Source: Actinomycetales bacterium (GTDB taxonomy: Bacteria > Actinomycetota > Actinomycetes > Actinomycetales > Microbacteriaceae). From it: a stretch of DNA of 54,296 nt. Position 1 is the stretch's first letter. Each line of letters opens with the position of its first letter. The notes under the pieces are model-generated. The model did not search any database. It saw only the letters and a list, made by a program, of their open reading frames with translations, and was not told where the DNA came from. A program made the translations under genes and the position numbers. The stretch lies in contig JAATFA010000056.1 in assembly GCA_015655445.1 (NCBI GenBank), positions 1 through 54,296 of the forward strand, given 5' to 3'. Below, piece by piece: positions 22,983-37,920 of the stretch.

Positions 22983-23920
22983 GACTCGAGCTCCTCCCTG
23001 CGCACGCTGCGCGCGTAGACGACCGCGAGCACGAGCACGAACGCGGCGGCGAGCACCGCCGTCGAGGCGCCGAGTCCGTAGTCGTTGCGGACGAAGGCCT
23101 GCAGGTAACCGAGGAAGGGCAGCGTGTTGGTCGCCTTGCCCGGTCCGCCGTAGGTCATGACGTAGATGAAGTCGAAGCTGCGGAACGCGTAGACGACCGT
23201 GAGCACCGCGAGCACGAGGCTCGTCGGGCGCACCGCCGGCAGCAGCACGTAGCGCAGCTCCTGCGCGGGCCGCGCGCCGTCGATCTGGGCGGCCTCGAAG
23301 ATTTCCTCCGGGATGCCGAGGATCGCCGCACGGAAGACGAGCGCGTTGAAGGGGATGATCGCCCACGAGTTCACGAGGGCGACCGAGACGAGCGCGAGGT
23401 GCTCGTCGAACAGGAACGGGACGGACGGCAGGCCGACGCTGTGCAGCACGCTGTTGATGAGCCCGGCGTCCGCGAGCAGGAACTTCCAGACGCTCCCGTT
23501 GACGACGGGCGGGAGTGCCCAGATGAACACCATGAGGCCGAGCAGGAGCGCACCCATGCGGCCCGCACGGCGCAGGGCGATCGCCGCGACGAGCCCGCCG
23601 ACGAGGCCGAGCACCGTGACGATGACGACGAAGACGAGCGTGTTGACGATCGCGTGCGGGAGGTCGCCCTCCTGCCATCCCTTGATCCAGTTGCCGGCTC
23701 CGACGAAGGCCCAGTCGAGGCTCAGCGTTGCCGACGTGACGGCGCTCACGCTCATCCGCACGAGCTGGGCGAGCGGATAGAACGCGAGCGCGCCGAGCAC
23801 GACGGCCGCGGGCAGGACCCCGAGCCAGCGGCGGTCGAAGCGCCGCCGCCGGCGCCGTCGGAGGGGTGCCGCGTCGGGCGACGCGGCGCGCGTCGAGCGC
23901 GTGTCGGTCATCGTGGTCAT
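22979..23920 (-). CDS. carbohydrate ABC importer permease (MalF-type)
   Basis: 313 residues from ATG 23920, with GAGGAGGGG upstream. A strongly basic N-terminus (LRRRRRRRFDRRW) is followed by six helices and an EAA loop (IFEAAQIDGARPAQELRYVLLP, ~residue 215). It pairs with the MalG-type permease and belongs to the SBP-permease-permease-GH127 operon. No ATPase gene accompanies it. Confidence 0.93.
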   Translation of the reverse strand: MTTMTDTRSTRAASPDAAPLRRRRRRRFDRRWLGVLPAAVVLGALAFYPLAQLVRMSVSAVTSATLSLDWAFVGAGNWIKGWQEGDLPHAIVNTLVFVVIVTVLGLVGGLVAAIALRRAGRMGALLLGLMVFIWALPPVVNGSVWKFLLADAGLINSVLHSVGLPSVPFLFDEHLALVSVALVNSWAIIPFNALVFRAAILGIPEEIFEAAQIDGARPAQELRYVLLPAVRPTSLVLAVLTVVYAFRSFDFIYVMTYGGPGKATNTLPFLGYLQAFVRNDYGLGASTAVLAAAFVLVLAVVYARSVRREELES

Positions 23921-23951
23921 GGCACCCCTCCTCGGGCTCCGCTGCGCCCGG

Positions 23952-25247
23952 TCAGCTCACGTAGCCCGCGAGCTTGGACGCGAGCTGGGTCGCGGCGTCC
24001 TTCGGGCTCGACTGCTGGCCGATCACGCCGCTCCACGCCTGGCCGACGGCGAGCTGCAGGTCGGCGATCGAGGCGGGCTTGACGGCCGGGTCAGGGTAGC
24101 TCGCGCCGAACTTAGCGATCGAGTCGGCGAACGGCTTGAGCAGCGGGTCCGCGGCGATCGACGGGTCCGCGGCCGCGTCGGTGCGCGAGGGGATGCTGCC
24201 GACGGCCTTGAGCGCGTCGAGCTGGCCCTCCGTGGAGAGGTAGGTCTGCTCGAGGTACTTCCACGCGAGCGCGGGGTTCTTGCTGTACTTGCCGATGCCC
24301 TCGCCCTCGCCGCCGAGGTAGACCTTGCCGTCGGGACCGAGCGGCATCGGCACGACGCCGTAGTTGAACTTCGCGTCCGACTTCGCGGACCCGATCTGCC
24401 AGTTGCCGTTCTCAGCGAACGCGACGTTGCCGGCCTCCCACTTCTGGAACGGCACCGTCTGGTCCCACGTGACGGCCTCCTTCGACAGGTAGCCCTTGCC
24501 GACCCAGTCCTGGATGGTCGTGAACGCCTTCGCGAGCGCGTCCGCGCTCGGGTCCTGGTAGCTGAAGCCCGCGTCGGTCAGCCACGGGTACGCCTGCCAC
24601 TCGCCCTGCCCCTGCGGGAGGCCGCACAGCGTGATGCCGTCGGCGCCGGCAGCCTTGACCTTGGCGAGATCGGCGGTGAGCTCGTCCATCGTCGTCGGCG
24701 GGTTCGCGATGCCGGCCTTGGCGAGCACGTCCTTGTTGTACCAGAGGCCGAGGAGGTTGACGTAGCCCTGCACGGCGTAGGTCTTGCCCTCGACCTTGTG
24801 GATCGTCGAGGGCGACAGCTGCGAGGCGTCCGCGAAGGAGTCGAGGTAGCTGTCGATCGGCAGGAGGGTGTTGGCGAGCGCGTAGGTGCCCGCCTCGGCG
24901 CCGTTGAACACGACGATGTCGGGGCCTTGGTGCGCGTTCGCGGCCGCGGTGACCTTCGACTGGATCTGGTCGTACGGCACGTAGACGTTGTCGACCGTGA
25001 CGCCCGGGTTGCTCTTCTCGAAGAGCTTCGCGTAGGTGTCCATGAGGCCGACCTGGGCCTTCTCCGACGCCGAGAAGTAGTGCCAGACGGTGATGGTCTT
25101 CGAGCTGCCGCTCGATCCGCCCGAGGAGCAGGCGGCGAGGCCGAGGGCGGCGGTCGCGAGGGCCGCGGCCGCCGCGATCGTGCGCACGAGCCTGCGGGGG
25201 CGACGGAGGGGCGGCCGGAGGGGCCGCGGTTCTGCGCTGAACTGCAT
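23952..25247 (-). CDS. extracellular sugar-binding lipoprotein (family 1 SBP)
   Basis: 431 residues from ATG 25247 with AAGGA upstream. A lipoprotein signal peptide ends in the lipobox LAAC (LGLAACSSGGSSGSS), so the protein is anchored outside the membrane. The mature part has the family 1 solute-binding layout (TITVWHYFSASEKAQVGLM, GVTVDNVYVPYDQIQSKVTAA, WYNKDVLAKAGI). It captures the ligand for the importer. Because the operon ends with GH127, an arabinofuranosyl oligosaccharide or glycopeptide is the best guess. First gene of the operon, divergent from its LacI regulator. Confidence 0.93.
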   Translation of the reverse strand: MQFSAEPRPLRPPLRRPRRLVRTIAAAAALATAALGLAACSSGGSSGSSKTITVWHYFSASEKAQVGLMDTYAKLFEKSNPGVTVDNVYVPYDQIQSKVTAAANAHQGPDIVVFNGAEAGTYALANTLLPIDSYLDSFADASQLSPSTIHKVEGKTYAVQGYVNLLGLWYNKDVLAKAGIANPPTTMDELTADLAKVKAAGADGITLCGLPQGQGEWQAYPWLTDAGFSYQDPSADALAKAFTTIQDWVGKGYLSKEAVTWDQTVPFQKWEAGNVAFAENGNWQIGSAKSDAKFNYGVVPMPLGPDGKVYLGGEGEGIGKYSKNPALAWKYLEQTYLSTEGQLDALKAVGSIPSRTDAAADPSIAADPLLKPFADSIAKFGASYPDPAVKPASIADLQLAVGQAWSGVIGQQSSPKDAATQLASKLAGYVS

Positions 25248-25456
25248 GGTGGTCGTCCTTCGATGTGTGCGGGAGCGCGTCCCGTCAGGCGACGGGTCGC
25301 GCGGCATCGGGGCCGGGGACGGCGAGCCGCCCGAGCGCCGGAGTCCATGGAGTCGCATCACGGTGACCCCCTCGTCCTTCGTCGTCGAAGCGGAGCGGAC
25401 GCCCGGCCGGGCGGTGCCGCCTTCCCGGCCCGGATCGCGCGGAGCACGAAACGAAC

Positions 25457-25470
25457 CGAAAAGGTTTTCT
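25457..25470. promoter_or_regulatory. candidate LacI operator (GAAAAGGTTTTC)
   Basis: In the 321-bp gap between the divergent importer operon and lacI gene, GAAAA-GG-TTTTC is an AT-rich inverted repeat of LacI-operator type. It lies about 210 bp from the importer start and about 100 bp from lacI. Apart from this and the tandem repeat at 25511, I see no other feature in the gap. Confidence 0.45.
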
Positions 25471-25508
25471 GCGATCGTAGGCTTCGGCTCCCCGCGCGTC
25501 AAGCCCCG

Positions 25509-25544
25509 TATGATGTGCGTACCCGTCTGATGTGTGTACCCGTC
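25509..25544 (+). promoter_or_regulatory. lacI promoter region with a 17-bp tandem repeat
   Basis: TATGAT (25509-25514) is a good -10 hexamer upstream of lacI. Overlapping it, TGATGTGCGTACCCGTC (25511-25527) is followed directly by TGATGTGTGTACCCGTC (25528-25544), one mismatch in 17. The pair may be a double binding site for the regulator or a simple duplication. Confidence 0.5.
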
Positions 25545-25568
25545 GAGACGTCGAAGGAGGCCGTGACG

Positions 25569-26597
25569 ATGGCCGCCCCGAACTCCGGGCGCTACGCGCG
25601 CAGGACCGCCACGCTGCGCGACGTCGCCGCGCTCGCGGGCGTGTCGGTCGCGACGGCCTCGAAGGCGCTCAACGGGCGCGACCAGGTGCATCCGGAGACC
25701 CGCGAACGCGTCATCGAGGCGGCCATCAAGATCTCGTTCCGGCCGAACCCGATGGCGCAGAGCCTCATCGGCGGTCGCACGGGCACCGTGGGCCTGCTCA
25801 CGAACGACCTCGTCGGCCGCTTCAGCCTGCCCATCCTCATGGGGGCCGAGGACGCGTTCGGCGCCGGCCGGCTCTCGGTCTTCCTCTCGGACGCCCGCGG
25901 CGACGCGATCCGCGAGCAGCACCACGTGCAGGCGTTCCTCGATCGGCGGGTCGACGGGTTCATCGTCGTCGGGAGCGACACGGATCCGCGGCCCTCGCTC
26001 GGGCACGACCTGCCCGTGCCCGTCGTCTACGCCTACGGCCCCTCCGAGGACCCGACCGACTCCTCGATCGTCCCCGACAACGTGAGCGCGGGCGAGCTCG
26101 CCGCCGAGCACATGCTCGCGACCGGCCGGCGACGCATCGCGCTCGTCTCCGGAGACCGCACGTTCCTCGCGGCGCGCGATCGCACGGAGGGTGTCGTCGC
26201 GGCGCTCGCCGCCGCCGGCACCGAGCTCGTCGCGCCCGTCATGTACGGCTCGTGGAGCGAGGGCTGGGGACGCACGGCGACGCGCGCGCTGCTCGAGCGC
26301 GTGCCCGAGGTGGACGGGATCATCTGCGCGAGCGACCAGATCGCGCGCGGCTCGCTCGACGCGCTGCGCGAGCTCGGCGTGCCCGTGCCAGAGCGCGTGG
26401 GCGTGCTCGGCTTCGACAACTGGGAGGCCGTCGTCGCGGACTCGCGTCCGCCGCTCACGAGCATCGACATGAACTTCGAGGCCCTCGGCCGGCTCGCGGC
26501 GCAGCGGCTCGTCGCCGCGATGTCGGGCGAGCGCTTCTCGGGCGTCGAGAAGCGGCCGGTGCGCCTCGTCGCGCGCGCGTCGACCGCGCGCGTGTGA
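25569..26597 (+). CDS. LacI-family regulator of the GH127 importer operon
   Basis: 342 residues from ATG 25569. GTG 25563 is an in-frame alternative; AAGGAGG lies at 25553-25559 and suits either. The N-terminal LacI helix-turn-helix reads TLRDVAALAGVSVATASKALNGRDQVHPETRERV. The periplasmic-binding-like sensor domain shows TGTVGLLTNDL, GRRRIALVSG, DGIICASDQIARGSLDAL and VGVLGFDN. It probably represses the divergent SBP-permease-permease-GH127 operon and is released by an imported sugar (family knowledge plus position). It is convergent with the GH2 gene, with a strong terminator between them. Confidence 0.93.
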   Translation: MAAPNSGRYARRTATLRDVAALAGVSVATASKALNGRDQVHPETRERVIEAAIKISFRPNPMAQSLIGGRTGTVGLLTNDLVGRFSLPILMGAEDAFGAGRLSVFLSDARGDAIREQHHVQAFLDRRVDGFIVVGSDTDPRPSLGHDLPVPVVYAYGPSEDPTDSSIVPDNVSAGELAAEHMLATGRRRIALVSGDRTFLAARDRTEGVVAALAAAGTELVAPVMYGSWSEGWGRTATRALLERVPEVDGIICASDQIARGSLDALRELGVPVPERVGVLGFDNWEAVVADSRPPLTSIDMNFEALGRLAAQRLVAAMSGERFSGVEKRPVRLVARASTARV

Positions 26598-26747
26598 AAC
26601 CGCGCGACCGACGGAGCGACCCCTCCCGCGCGGACCCCCGGTGCGCCGATCTGACGGGCTTCTCTCAGGTTCCGCGCGGCAGGAGGGAGGCTCACTACCA
26701 TCGTGCCGAGGACGGCGCAGTGCTCACCCGGTCGTCGCCTCGCGAGA

Positions 26748-26783
26748 GCGCCGCGGCTCGGGACATCGTCCCGGTCGCGGCGC
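26748..26783. terminator. bidirectional terminator between lacI and the GH2 gene
   Basis: Nested perfect stems: GCGCCGCG (26748-26755) with CGCGGCGC (26776-26783), and CGGGAC (26759-26764) with GTCCCG (26768-26773) around an ATC loop. It sits 17 bp from the stop of the GH2 gene and serves both convergent genes. Confidence 0.8.
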
Positions 26784-26799
26784 TCCTCGCGCCGGCGCC

Positions 26800-32796
<5,997 letters not shown>

Positions 32797-32800
<4 letters not shown>

Positions 32801-34149
32801 TCGTTCGCGCTCACGGCGTCGATGCCGGCGGCCTTGAGGCGGCCGAGCTCCTTCGTCTGCTCTTGTTGGAACGCCTGCCAGATCGTCGTCTGGCCGGACA
32901 GAGCCTTGGCGAGCAGGTCGTTGAAGTCGGTCGTGACGGTCGAGTAGTTCGGCCCCCACTGCCAGGACTGGTCGGTCGCGTCGTTGGATGCCTGGTAGAT
33001 CTGCTGCGGGTTCTGGCCTCCGAAGTACGGCACGCTCTGGTCGAGGTCGGGGATCTTCGCGCCCGACTTCGTCGTGGGCCAGCCGTATCCCGACTGGTAG
33101 TTGAGCGACTGCGCCTGCGGGTCGGTGAGCATCCACTTGACGAACTCGTAGGCGGCCTGCGGGTGCTTCGTGTCCTTGAACACGGCGAGCGAGCCGCCGC
33201 CCTCCTGCCCGTCGACCTGCTTGCCCGTCGTCCATTGTGGGGCGGTCGCGACCCGGAACTTGCCGGACTGCGACGCGACCTGTGACGCGAGGAGGGCGTC
33301 CGCCCACTGCGGCCCGACGAAGCTCGCGAGCTGGCCGCTGTTGAGTGCCTGGTACCAGGGCGTCTCGTAGGCGGCCTCGGTGAAGACGGCCTTCGCGTCG
33401 ACGAGCTGCTGCAGGTAGTCGGCGACCTGCTTGCTCTGCGGACTCGTGAAGCCGACCTCCCACTTGTTCCCGTCGGCGTGGAACAACCGGCCGCCGGCCT
33501 GCCACGTGAGCAGGGCCATGTAGTTCGCGGTCGGCGGCACGTCGACGAGGTAGCCGTTCGGGTTCTTCTCGTGGTAGGCGATCGCGTCCTGCAGGAGCTC
33601 GTCGTACGTGGCCGGCGGCGTCGTGATGCCGTACTGCCGGAGCAGGTCGTCGTTGAAGTGGTATCCGATCGGGCTCGCGCTCAGCGGCAGCGCGTAGACG
33701 CCGCCCGCGTTGCTCACCTGGTTCCACGCCCACGGCAGGAAGTCGGACTTGATGTCGTTCGCGCCGTACTTCGAGAGGTCGAGCAGACCGCCCGTGCCGA
33801 TGAACTGGGGGAGCGTGTTGAGCTCGACGAGACCGACGTCGGGCGCGTTGCCCGCCTTGATCGCCGCGAACATCTTCGCGTACGTCGGGGCGCCCGCCGT
33901 GACGAGGTCGAGCTTGACGGTGATGTTCGGGTGGCTCTTCTCGAACAGCGCGATGGCCTTGCTCGAGTCGACCCAGTCCCACAGCGTGATCGTCGCCTTC
34001 TCGTCCGTCGCTCCTCCGGAGGGCGAGCCCCCCGACGAGCAGCCGACGAGCGCGAGGCCGAGCGCGACGACCGTCGAGGCGATCGCGAGCAGACGCTTGC
34101 GGGAACGGACGGGACGCTGTGTGCGGCCCGCGTGGTGTGAGCTACGCAT
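32797..34149 (-). CDS. extracellular sugar-binding lipoprotein (family 1 SBP)
   Basis: 450 residues from ATG 34149, AAGGAG upstream. Signal peptide with twin basic residues, hydrophobic ASTVVALGLALVG and lipobox LVGC followed by SSGGSPSGG. The mature protein is a typical family 1 SBP (ATITLWDWVDSSKAIALFEKSHPNITV, GYHFNDDLLRQYGI, GQLASFVGPQWADALL). It recruits the substrate for the importer of the GH2/amidohydrolase operon and is its first gene, so its promoter carries the operators at 34188-34262. Confidence 0.93.
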
Positions 34150-34187
34150 CTTGCTCCTTCGGAAGATCGCTGCGGCGACGGACGGCG

Positions 34188-34201
34188 TGACTACGTAGTC
34201 A
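34188..34201. promoter_or_regulatory. LacI operator 1 (TGACTACGTAGTCA)
   Basis: A perfect 14-bp palindrome 39 bp upstream of the SBP start. A near-identical copy, TGACTGCGTTGTCA, lies at 34296-34309 just before lacI, which makes the pair the probable binding sites of the divergent LacI protein. Confidence 0.8.
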
Positions 34202-34234
34202 CGCAATGTCGCCGACTCAACCACACGGGAGAGC

Positions 34235-34262
34235 GGCCTGTCAAGCCCGGGCTTGACAGGCC
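34235..34262. promoter_or_regulatory. 28-bp perfect palindrome with outward TTGACA boxes
   Basis: GGCCTGTCAAGCCC followed directly by its reverse complement, midway between the two TGACT..AGTCA operators. Each arm contains TTGACA reading outwards (34253-34258 on +, 34244-34239 on -), matching a -35 consensus in both directions. No good -10 sits at 17 bp on either side, so it may instead be a separate protein-binding site or a hairpin. Confidence 0.7.
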
Positions 34263-34295
34263 TGTAATATCAGGGCATCCGTCCCGTTCTGAGAA

Positions 34296-34309
34296 TGACT
34301 GCGTTGTCA
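34296..34309. promoter_or_regulatory. LacI operator 2 (TGACTGCGTTGTCA)
   Basis: Differs from the operator at 34188-34201 at two positions. It ends on the first base of the lacI Shine-Dalgarno sequence (AGGAGG 34309-34314), so occupancy would block lacI expression directly. Centre-to-centre distance between the two sites is 108 bp. Confidence 0.75.
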
Positions 34310-34320
34310 GGAGGTGTGCA

Positions 34321-35340
34321 GTGAGCGCTCCGCCCGCCGGCCGCCGGCCCGTCATGACCGACATCGCCCGGCTCGCCGGCGTCTCGCAGAAGACCGTCTC
34401 GCGCGTCGTCAACAACTCGCCGCAGGTGAGCGAGGAGATCCGTGCCCGCGTCAACGCCGCGATCGAGCAGCTCGGCTTCCGCCCGAACATGGCCGCGCGG
34501 GCGCTCGTGAGCCGGCGCTCGCAGGTCATCGGCATCGTGACACTCGGCTCGGCCCTGTACGGCTCGACCGCGCAGGTCATCGGCGTCGAGCGCGCGGCGC
34601 GCGCCGCCGGCTACTCGACGCTGCTCGTCTCGACGCCGGACGGGCACGCCGAGAGCGTCTCCTCCGCGATCGAGCAGATCGTCGACCGCGGCGTCGACGG
34701 GATCATCCTCTCCGAGCCCGTCGACGACTGGCGCCTCGACCCCGCGCTGCTGCGCGACACGCCGCTCGTCTCGATCGGGTCGCGGTCGTTGCTCGAGAAC
34801 CAGATCGTCGTCGGCTACGACCAGCAGGGGGGAGCGCGGCGCGGCACCGAGCACCTCCTCGCCCTCGGCCATCCGAGCGTCTCCCACATCGCCGGGCCCG
34901 CCGACTTCCCCGACTCCTTCTCGCGCCTGCGGGGCTGGCAGGAGGCGCTCGAGGACGCGGGCATCCGGCCGCCGCGCGTGCTCCACGGCGACTGGAGCTC
35001 GCGCTCGGGCTACGAGGCGGGGCGCGAGCTCGCCGCGGACCCGCGCGTCTCGGCGGTCTTCGTCGCGAACGACCGCATGGCGATCGGCGTGCTGCGCGCG
35101 ATGCACGAGGCCGGACGCAGGGTGCCCGAGGACGTGTCGATCGTGGGCTTCGACGACATCCCCGAGGCGGAGTTCCAGATGATCCCCCTCACGACCCTGC
35201 GCCAGGACTACGCACGCACGACCGAGCGCGCCGTGGGCGAGCTGCTCCACCTCATCCACGCGCGCGAGCGTCGTCCGCAGCGCATCGAGTACGTGCCCGA
35301 GCTCATCGTGCGCAGCAGCTCGGGCCCATACCGCGGCTGA
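34321..35340 (+). CDS. LacI-family regulator of the GH2/amidohydrolase operon
   Basis: 339 residues from GTG 34321 (AGGAGG six bases upstream). The helix-turn-helix reads VMTDIARLAGVSQKTVSRVVNNSPQVSEEIRARV. The hinge is PNMAARALVSRRS; the sensor domain shows QVIGIVTLG, DGIILSEP, GHPSVSHIAGP, AVFVANDRMAIGVLRAM and VSIVGFDDIPEAEF. It should bind the two matching palindromes in its own upstream region and control both the divergent importer/GH2 operon and itself. Convergent with the peptide-importer ATPase, 50 bp away. Confidence 0.94.
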   Translation: MSAPPAGRRPVMTDIARLAGVSQKTVSRVVNNSPQVSEEIRARVNAAIEQLGFRPNMAARALVSRRSQVIGIVTLGSALYGSTAQVIGVERAARAAGYSTLLVSTPDGHAESVSSAIEQIVDRGVDGIILSEPVDDWRLDPALLRDTPLVSIGSRSLLENQIVVGYDQQGGARRGTEHLLALGHPSVSHIAGPADFPDSFSRLRGWQEALEDAGIRPPRVLHGDWSSRSGYEAGRELAADPRVSAVFVANDRMAIGVLRAMHEAGRRVPEDVSIVGFDDIPEAEFQMIPLTTLRQDYARTTERAVGELLHLIHARERRPQRIEYVPELIVRSSSGPYRG

Positions 35341-35390
35341 CGCTCACGCCGCGGCGTCGAGGGCCGCCCCGCCTCGGCCGCGTGCTCGCA

Positions 35391-37055
35391 TCACGCGGAC
35401 CGCGCCTCGCCGTGCCCGTCGAACAGCCCCTGCCCCGGCACGGCGTCGAGCAGCCTGCGCGTGTACTCGTGGCGGGGGGCGTCGAAGAGCGCGGCCGCGG
35501 GCGCGCTCTCGACGAGCACGCCGTTCTGCAGCACCGACACGTGGTCGGCGATCTGCCGCACGAGCCCGAGGTCGTGCGAGATGAACAGGTAGGTGAGCTC
35601 GCGCTCGCGCCGCAGGTCGAAGAGCAGCTCGACGATGCGCGACTGCACGGAGACGTCGAGCGCCGACGTCGGCTCGTCGAGCACGAGCACGCGCGGCGCG
35701 AGCACCATGCTGCGCGCGAGCGCGACGCGCTGGCGCTGGCCGCCGGAGAGCTCGATCGGCCGCCGGTGCAGGAGCGCATGCGGCAGCGCGACCGAGTCGA
35801 GCGCCTCGCGCACGCGACGCCGCCGCTCGGCGCGCCCGCCCGCGTGCGCGAGCTCGAGCGGCTCGGCGACGATCCGCTCGACCGTGAAGCGCGGGTCGAG
35901 AGCCGCGAGCGCGTTCTGGTACACGAGGAGCAGGTCCTCCGGATGCGCGTTGAAGCGCGCTCCCGCGGGCGAGAGCGCACGGCCGCGCACCACGACCTCG
36001 CCGCGGGAGAAGGGGCTGAGCCCCGCTACGATGCGCGCGAGGGTCGTCTTGCCGGACCCGGACTCGCCGACGATCGCGTGCACGGACCCCGCACGCACGT
36101 CGAGGGAGACCGACTCGAGCGCGACGACGGGCCGCTCGCGCGGCGTGCGCGGCGGGAACGCCTTGTGCACGTCGCGCACGAGCACGATCGTCTCGTCGGT
36201 CGACGCGCTCGGCGCCCCCCGCTGCGCGTACTTGTGCGGCGCCGACGCGGGCACGTCGGCGAGCAGCCGCGCCGTGTACTCGTGCTCGGGTGCGAGGAGC
36301 ATGTGAGCGACCGCGCGGTGCTCGAGCAGCACGCCCCCGCGCAGCACCGCGACGTGGTCGCTGCGCTCGTAGGCGAGCGCGAGGTCGTGCGTGATGAAGA
36401 GCACGCCGAGGCCGTGCTCGCGACGCAGGTCGTCGAGGAGGTCGAGGATGCGCTTCTGCACCGTGACGTCGAGCGCGCTCGTCGGCTCGTCGGCGATGAG
36501 GAAGACGGGGTCCGCGGCGATCGCGATCGCGATGAGCACGCGCTGCAGCTGGCCTCCGGAGAGCTCGTGCGGGTACGAGCGGAGCCTCGCCTCCGGGTCG
36601 GGGATGCCGACGCGATCGAGCAGCTCGATCGCCCGCCGTCGCGCCGCGTCCCGGCTCGTGCGCCGGTCGACCGCGCGAACGGCCTCGACGATCTGCGCGC
36701 CGACGCGCTGGAGCGGGTCGAGGGAGCTGAGCGGATCCTGGGGCACGTACCCGACGGTCCTCCCGCGCAGGGGGCGCCACTCGCGCGCGCTGAGCCCGGA
36801 GACCACGCGGCCGTCGAGCCGCACGCGTCCGCCCGTCACGCGCGCTCCCGCGGGCAAGAGGCCCGAGACGGCGCGCGCGATCGTGCTCTTGCCGGACCCC
36901 GACTCGCCCACGAGGGCGAGGGTCTCGCCGTGCCGCAGCGAGAGGCTCACGCCGTGCACGACGTCCGCGCCCTCACGGCGCTCCCGCCGCGAACGCGCGG
37001 CGTACGCGACCGAGAGACCGGTCACCTCGAGCAGGGGGGCGATGTCGTCAGCCAT
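35391..37055 (-). CDS. dual ATP-binding protein of a Dpp/Opp-type ABC importer
   Basis: 554 residues from ATG 37055; a DppD-DppF-like fusion. First ABC domain: Walker A GESGSGKST (~50), signature ELSGGQLQRV (~165), Walker B FLIADEPTSALD, His in FITHDLAL. Second: Walker A GESGSGKTT (~333), signature ELSGGQRQRV (~438), Walker B LVLDEPTSALD, His in FISHDLGL. All catalytic motifs are intact in both halves. It energises the two permeases encoded just upstream (8-bp overlap with the DppC-like gene). Last gene of the operon. Confidence 0.95.
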   Translation of the reverse strand: MADDIAPLLEVTGLSVAYAARSRRERREGADVVHGVSLSLRHGETLALVGESGSGKSTIARAVSGLLPAGARVTGGRVRLDGRVVSGLSAREWRPLRGRTVGYVPQDPLSSLDPLQRVGAQIVEAVRAVDRRTSRDAARRRAIELLDRVGIPDPEARLRSYPHELSGGQLQRVLIAIAIAADPVFLIADEPTSALDVTVQKRILDLLDDLRREHGLGVLFITHDLALAYERSDHVAVLRGGVLLEHRAVAHMLLAPEHEYTARLLADVPASAPHKYAQRGAPSASTDETIVLVRDVHKAFPPRTPRERPVVALESVSLDVRAGSVHAIVGESGSGKTTLARIVAGLSPFSRGEVVVRGRALSPAGARFNAHPEDLLLVYQNALAALDPRFTVERIVAEPLELAHAGGRAERRRRVREALDSVALPHALLHRRPIELSGGQRQRVALARSMVLAPRVLVLDEPTSALDVSVQSRIVELLFDLRRERELTYLFISHDLGLVRQIADHVSVLQNGVLVESAPAAALFDAPRHEYTRRLLDAVPGQGLFDGHGEARSA

Positions 37056-37920
37056 GGTCGTGTCCCATCCGTGCGGTGCTGCTGAGTCGGTTGATGGCCC
37101 ACACCGTGAGCGCGATCGCGACGCTCGGCGCGATCACGAGCCAGCTCGAGGACGTGATGTACTGGCGTCCCTCCGAGACGAGGAGGCCCCACTCGGGCTG
37201 CGGCGGAGGAGCGCCGTAGCCGAGGAAGCTCAGCGCCGAGATCCACAGGATCGCGATGCCGAACTGCAGCGAGGAGAGCGAGAGCACCGCCGAGAACGAG
37301 TTCGGCAGGATGTGCCGCCGCAGCACGTATCGCGGCCGGCCGCCGATGTGCCCGCTCGCCTCGACGAAGGTGAGGTTCTTGACAGTGAGGGCCTCGGAGC
37401 GCATGACGCGCGTGAACGTCGCCACCGACGAGACGCCGACCGCGATCGCCGCGTTGAGGCTGCCGAAGCCGAGCGAGACGACGACGACCATGGCGAGCAG
37501 GAGCCCCGGGATCGACAGGAGCGCGTCGACGACGCGACTGATCACGGCGTCGACGACGCCTCCCGCCGTCGCGGCGAGGATGCCGAGCGCGGTGCCGACG
37601 ACGAGGCCGACGACGACCGCGACCGCGGAGCCCAGGAGCGTCGCGCGGGCACCGTAGACGATGCGCGACCAGACGTCTCGGCCGAGGTAGTCCGTCCCGA
37701 GCCAGTGCTGGGCGCTCGGCGCCGCGAGGATGTGCGCCTTGTCGGCCGCGAGCGGGCCGAACGGCGTGAGCAGCGCGGGGGCCACGAGGGCCGCCGCGAG
37801 CACGAGGAGCAGGGCGAGCGCGACGTGGTCGAGCACGCCCAGTCGCGCGGCGAGCCCGCGCACGAGTCGTCCACGAGACGCTTCCACGGAGGCCACGCCG
37901 GGCGCGATGTCCGCGGTCAT
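37048..37920 (-). CDS. peptide-type ABC importer permease (DppC-like)
   Basis: 290 residues from ATG 37920. The DppC pattern is clear: GTDYLGRDVWSRIVYGARATLLGSA (~75), several helices, and the cytoplasmic loop FVEASGHIGGRPRYVLRRHILPN (~185), then LSFLGYGAPPPQPEWGLLVSEG. It overlaps the DppB-like gene by 4 bp. Substrates of this class include di- and oligopeptides, nickel, opines and sulfur compounds. Confidence 0.94.
   Translation of the reverse strand: MTADIAPGVASVEASRGRLVRGLAARLGVLDHVALALLLVLAAALVAPALLTPFGPLAADKAHILAAPSAQHWLGTDYLGRDVWSRIVYGARATLLGSAVAVVVGLVVGTALGILAATAGGVVDAVISRVVDALLSIPGLLLAMVVVVSLGFGSLNAAIAVGVSSVATFTRVMRSEALTVKNLTFVEASGHIGGRPRYVLRRHILPNSFSAVLSLSSLQFGIAILWISALSFLGYGAPPPQPEWGLLVSEGRQYITSSSWLVIAPSVAIALTVWAINRLSSTARMGHDHG

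Noticed and set aside
25250-25262. CGAAGGA near SBP starts (also near 40570, 45055 and 34155) as members of the ACGAAGGA repeat family
   Set aside because: These are single copies at the right distance to be Shine-Dalgarno sequences on the minus strand and lack a partner arm.
23901-25568. Open frame running into lacI from far upstream
   Set aside because: It reads antisense through the SBP gene. The LacI helix-turn-helix starts just after 25569, where a ribosome binding site exists.
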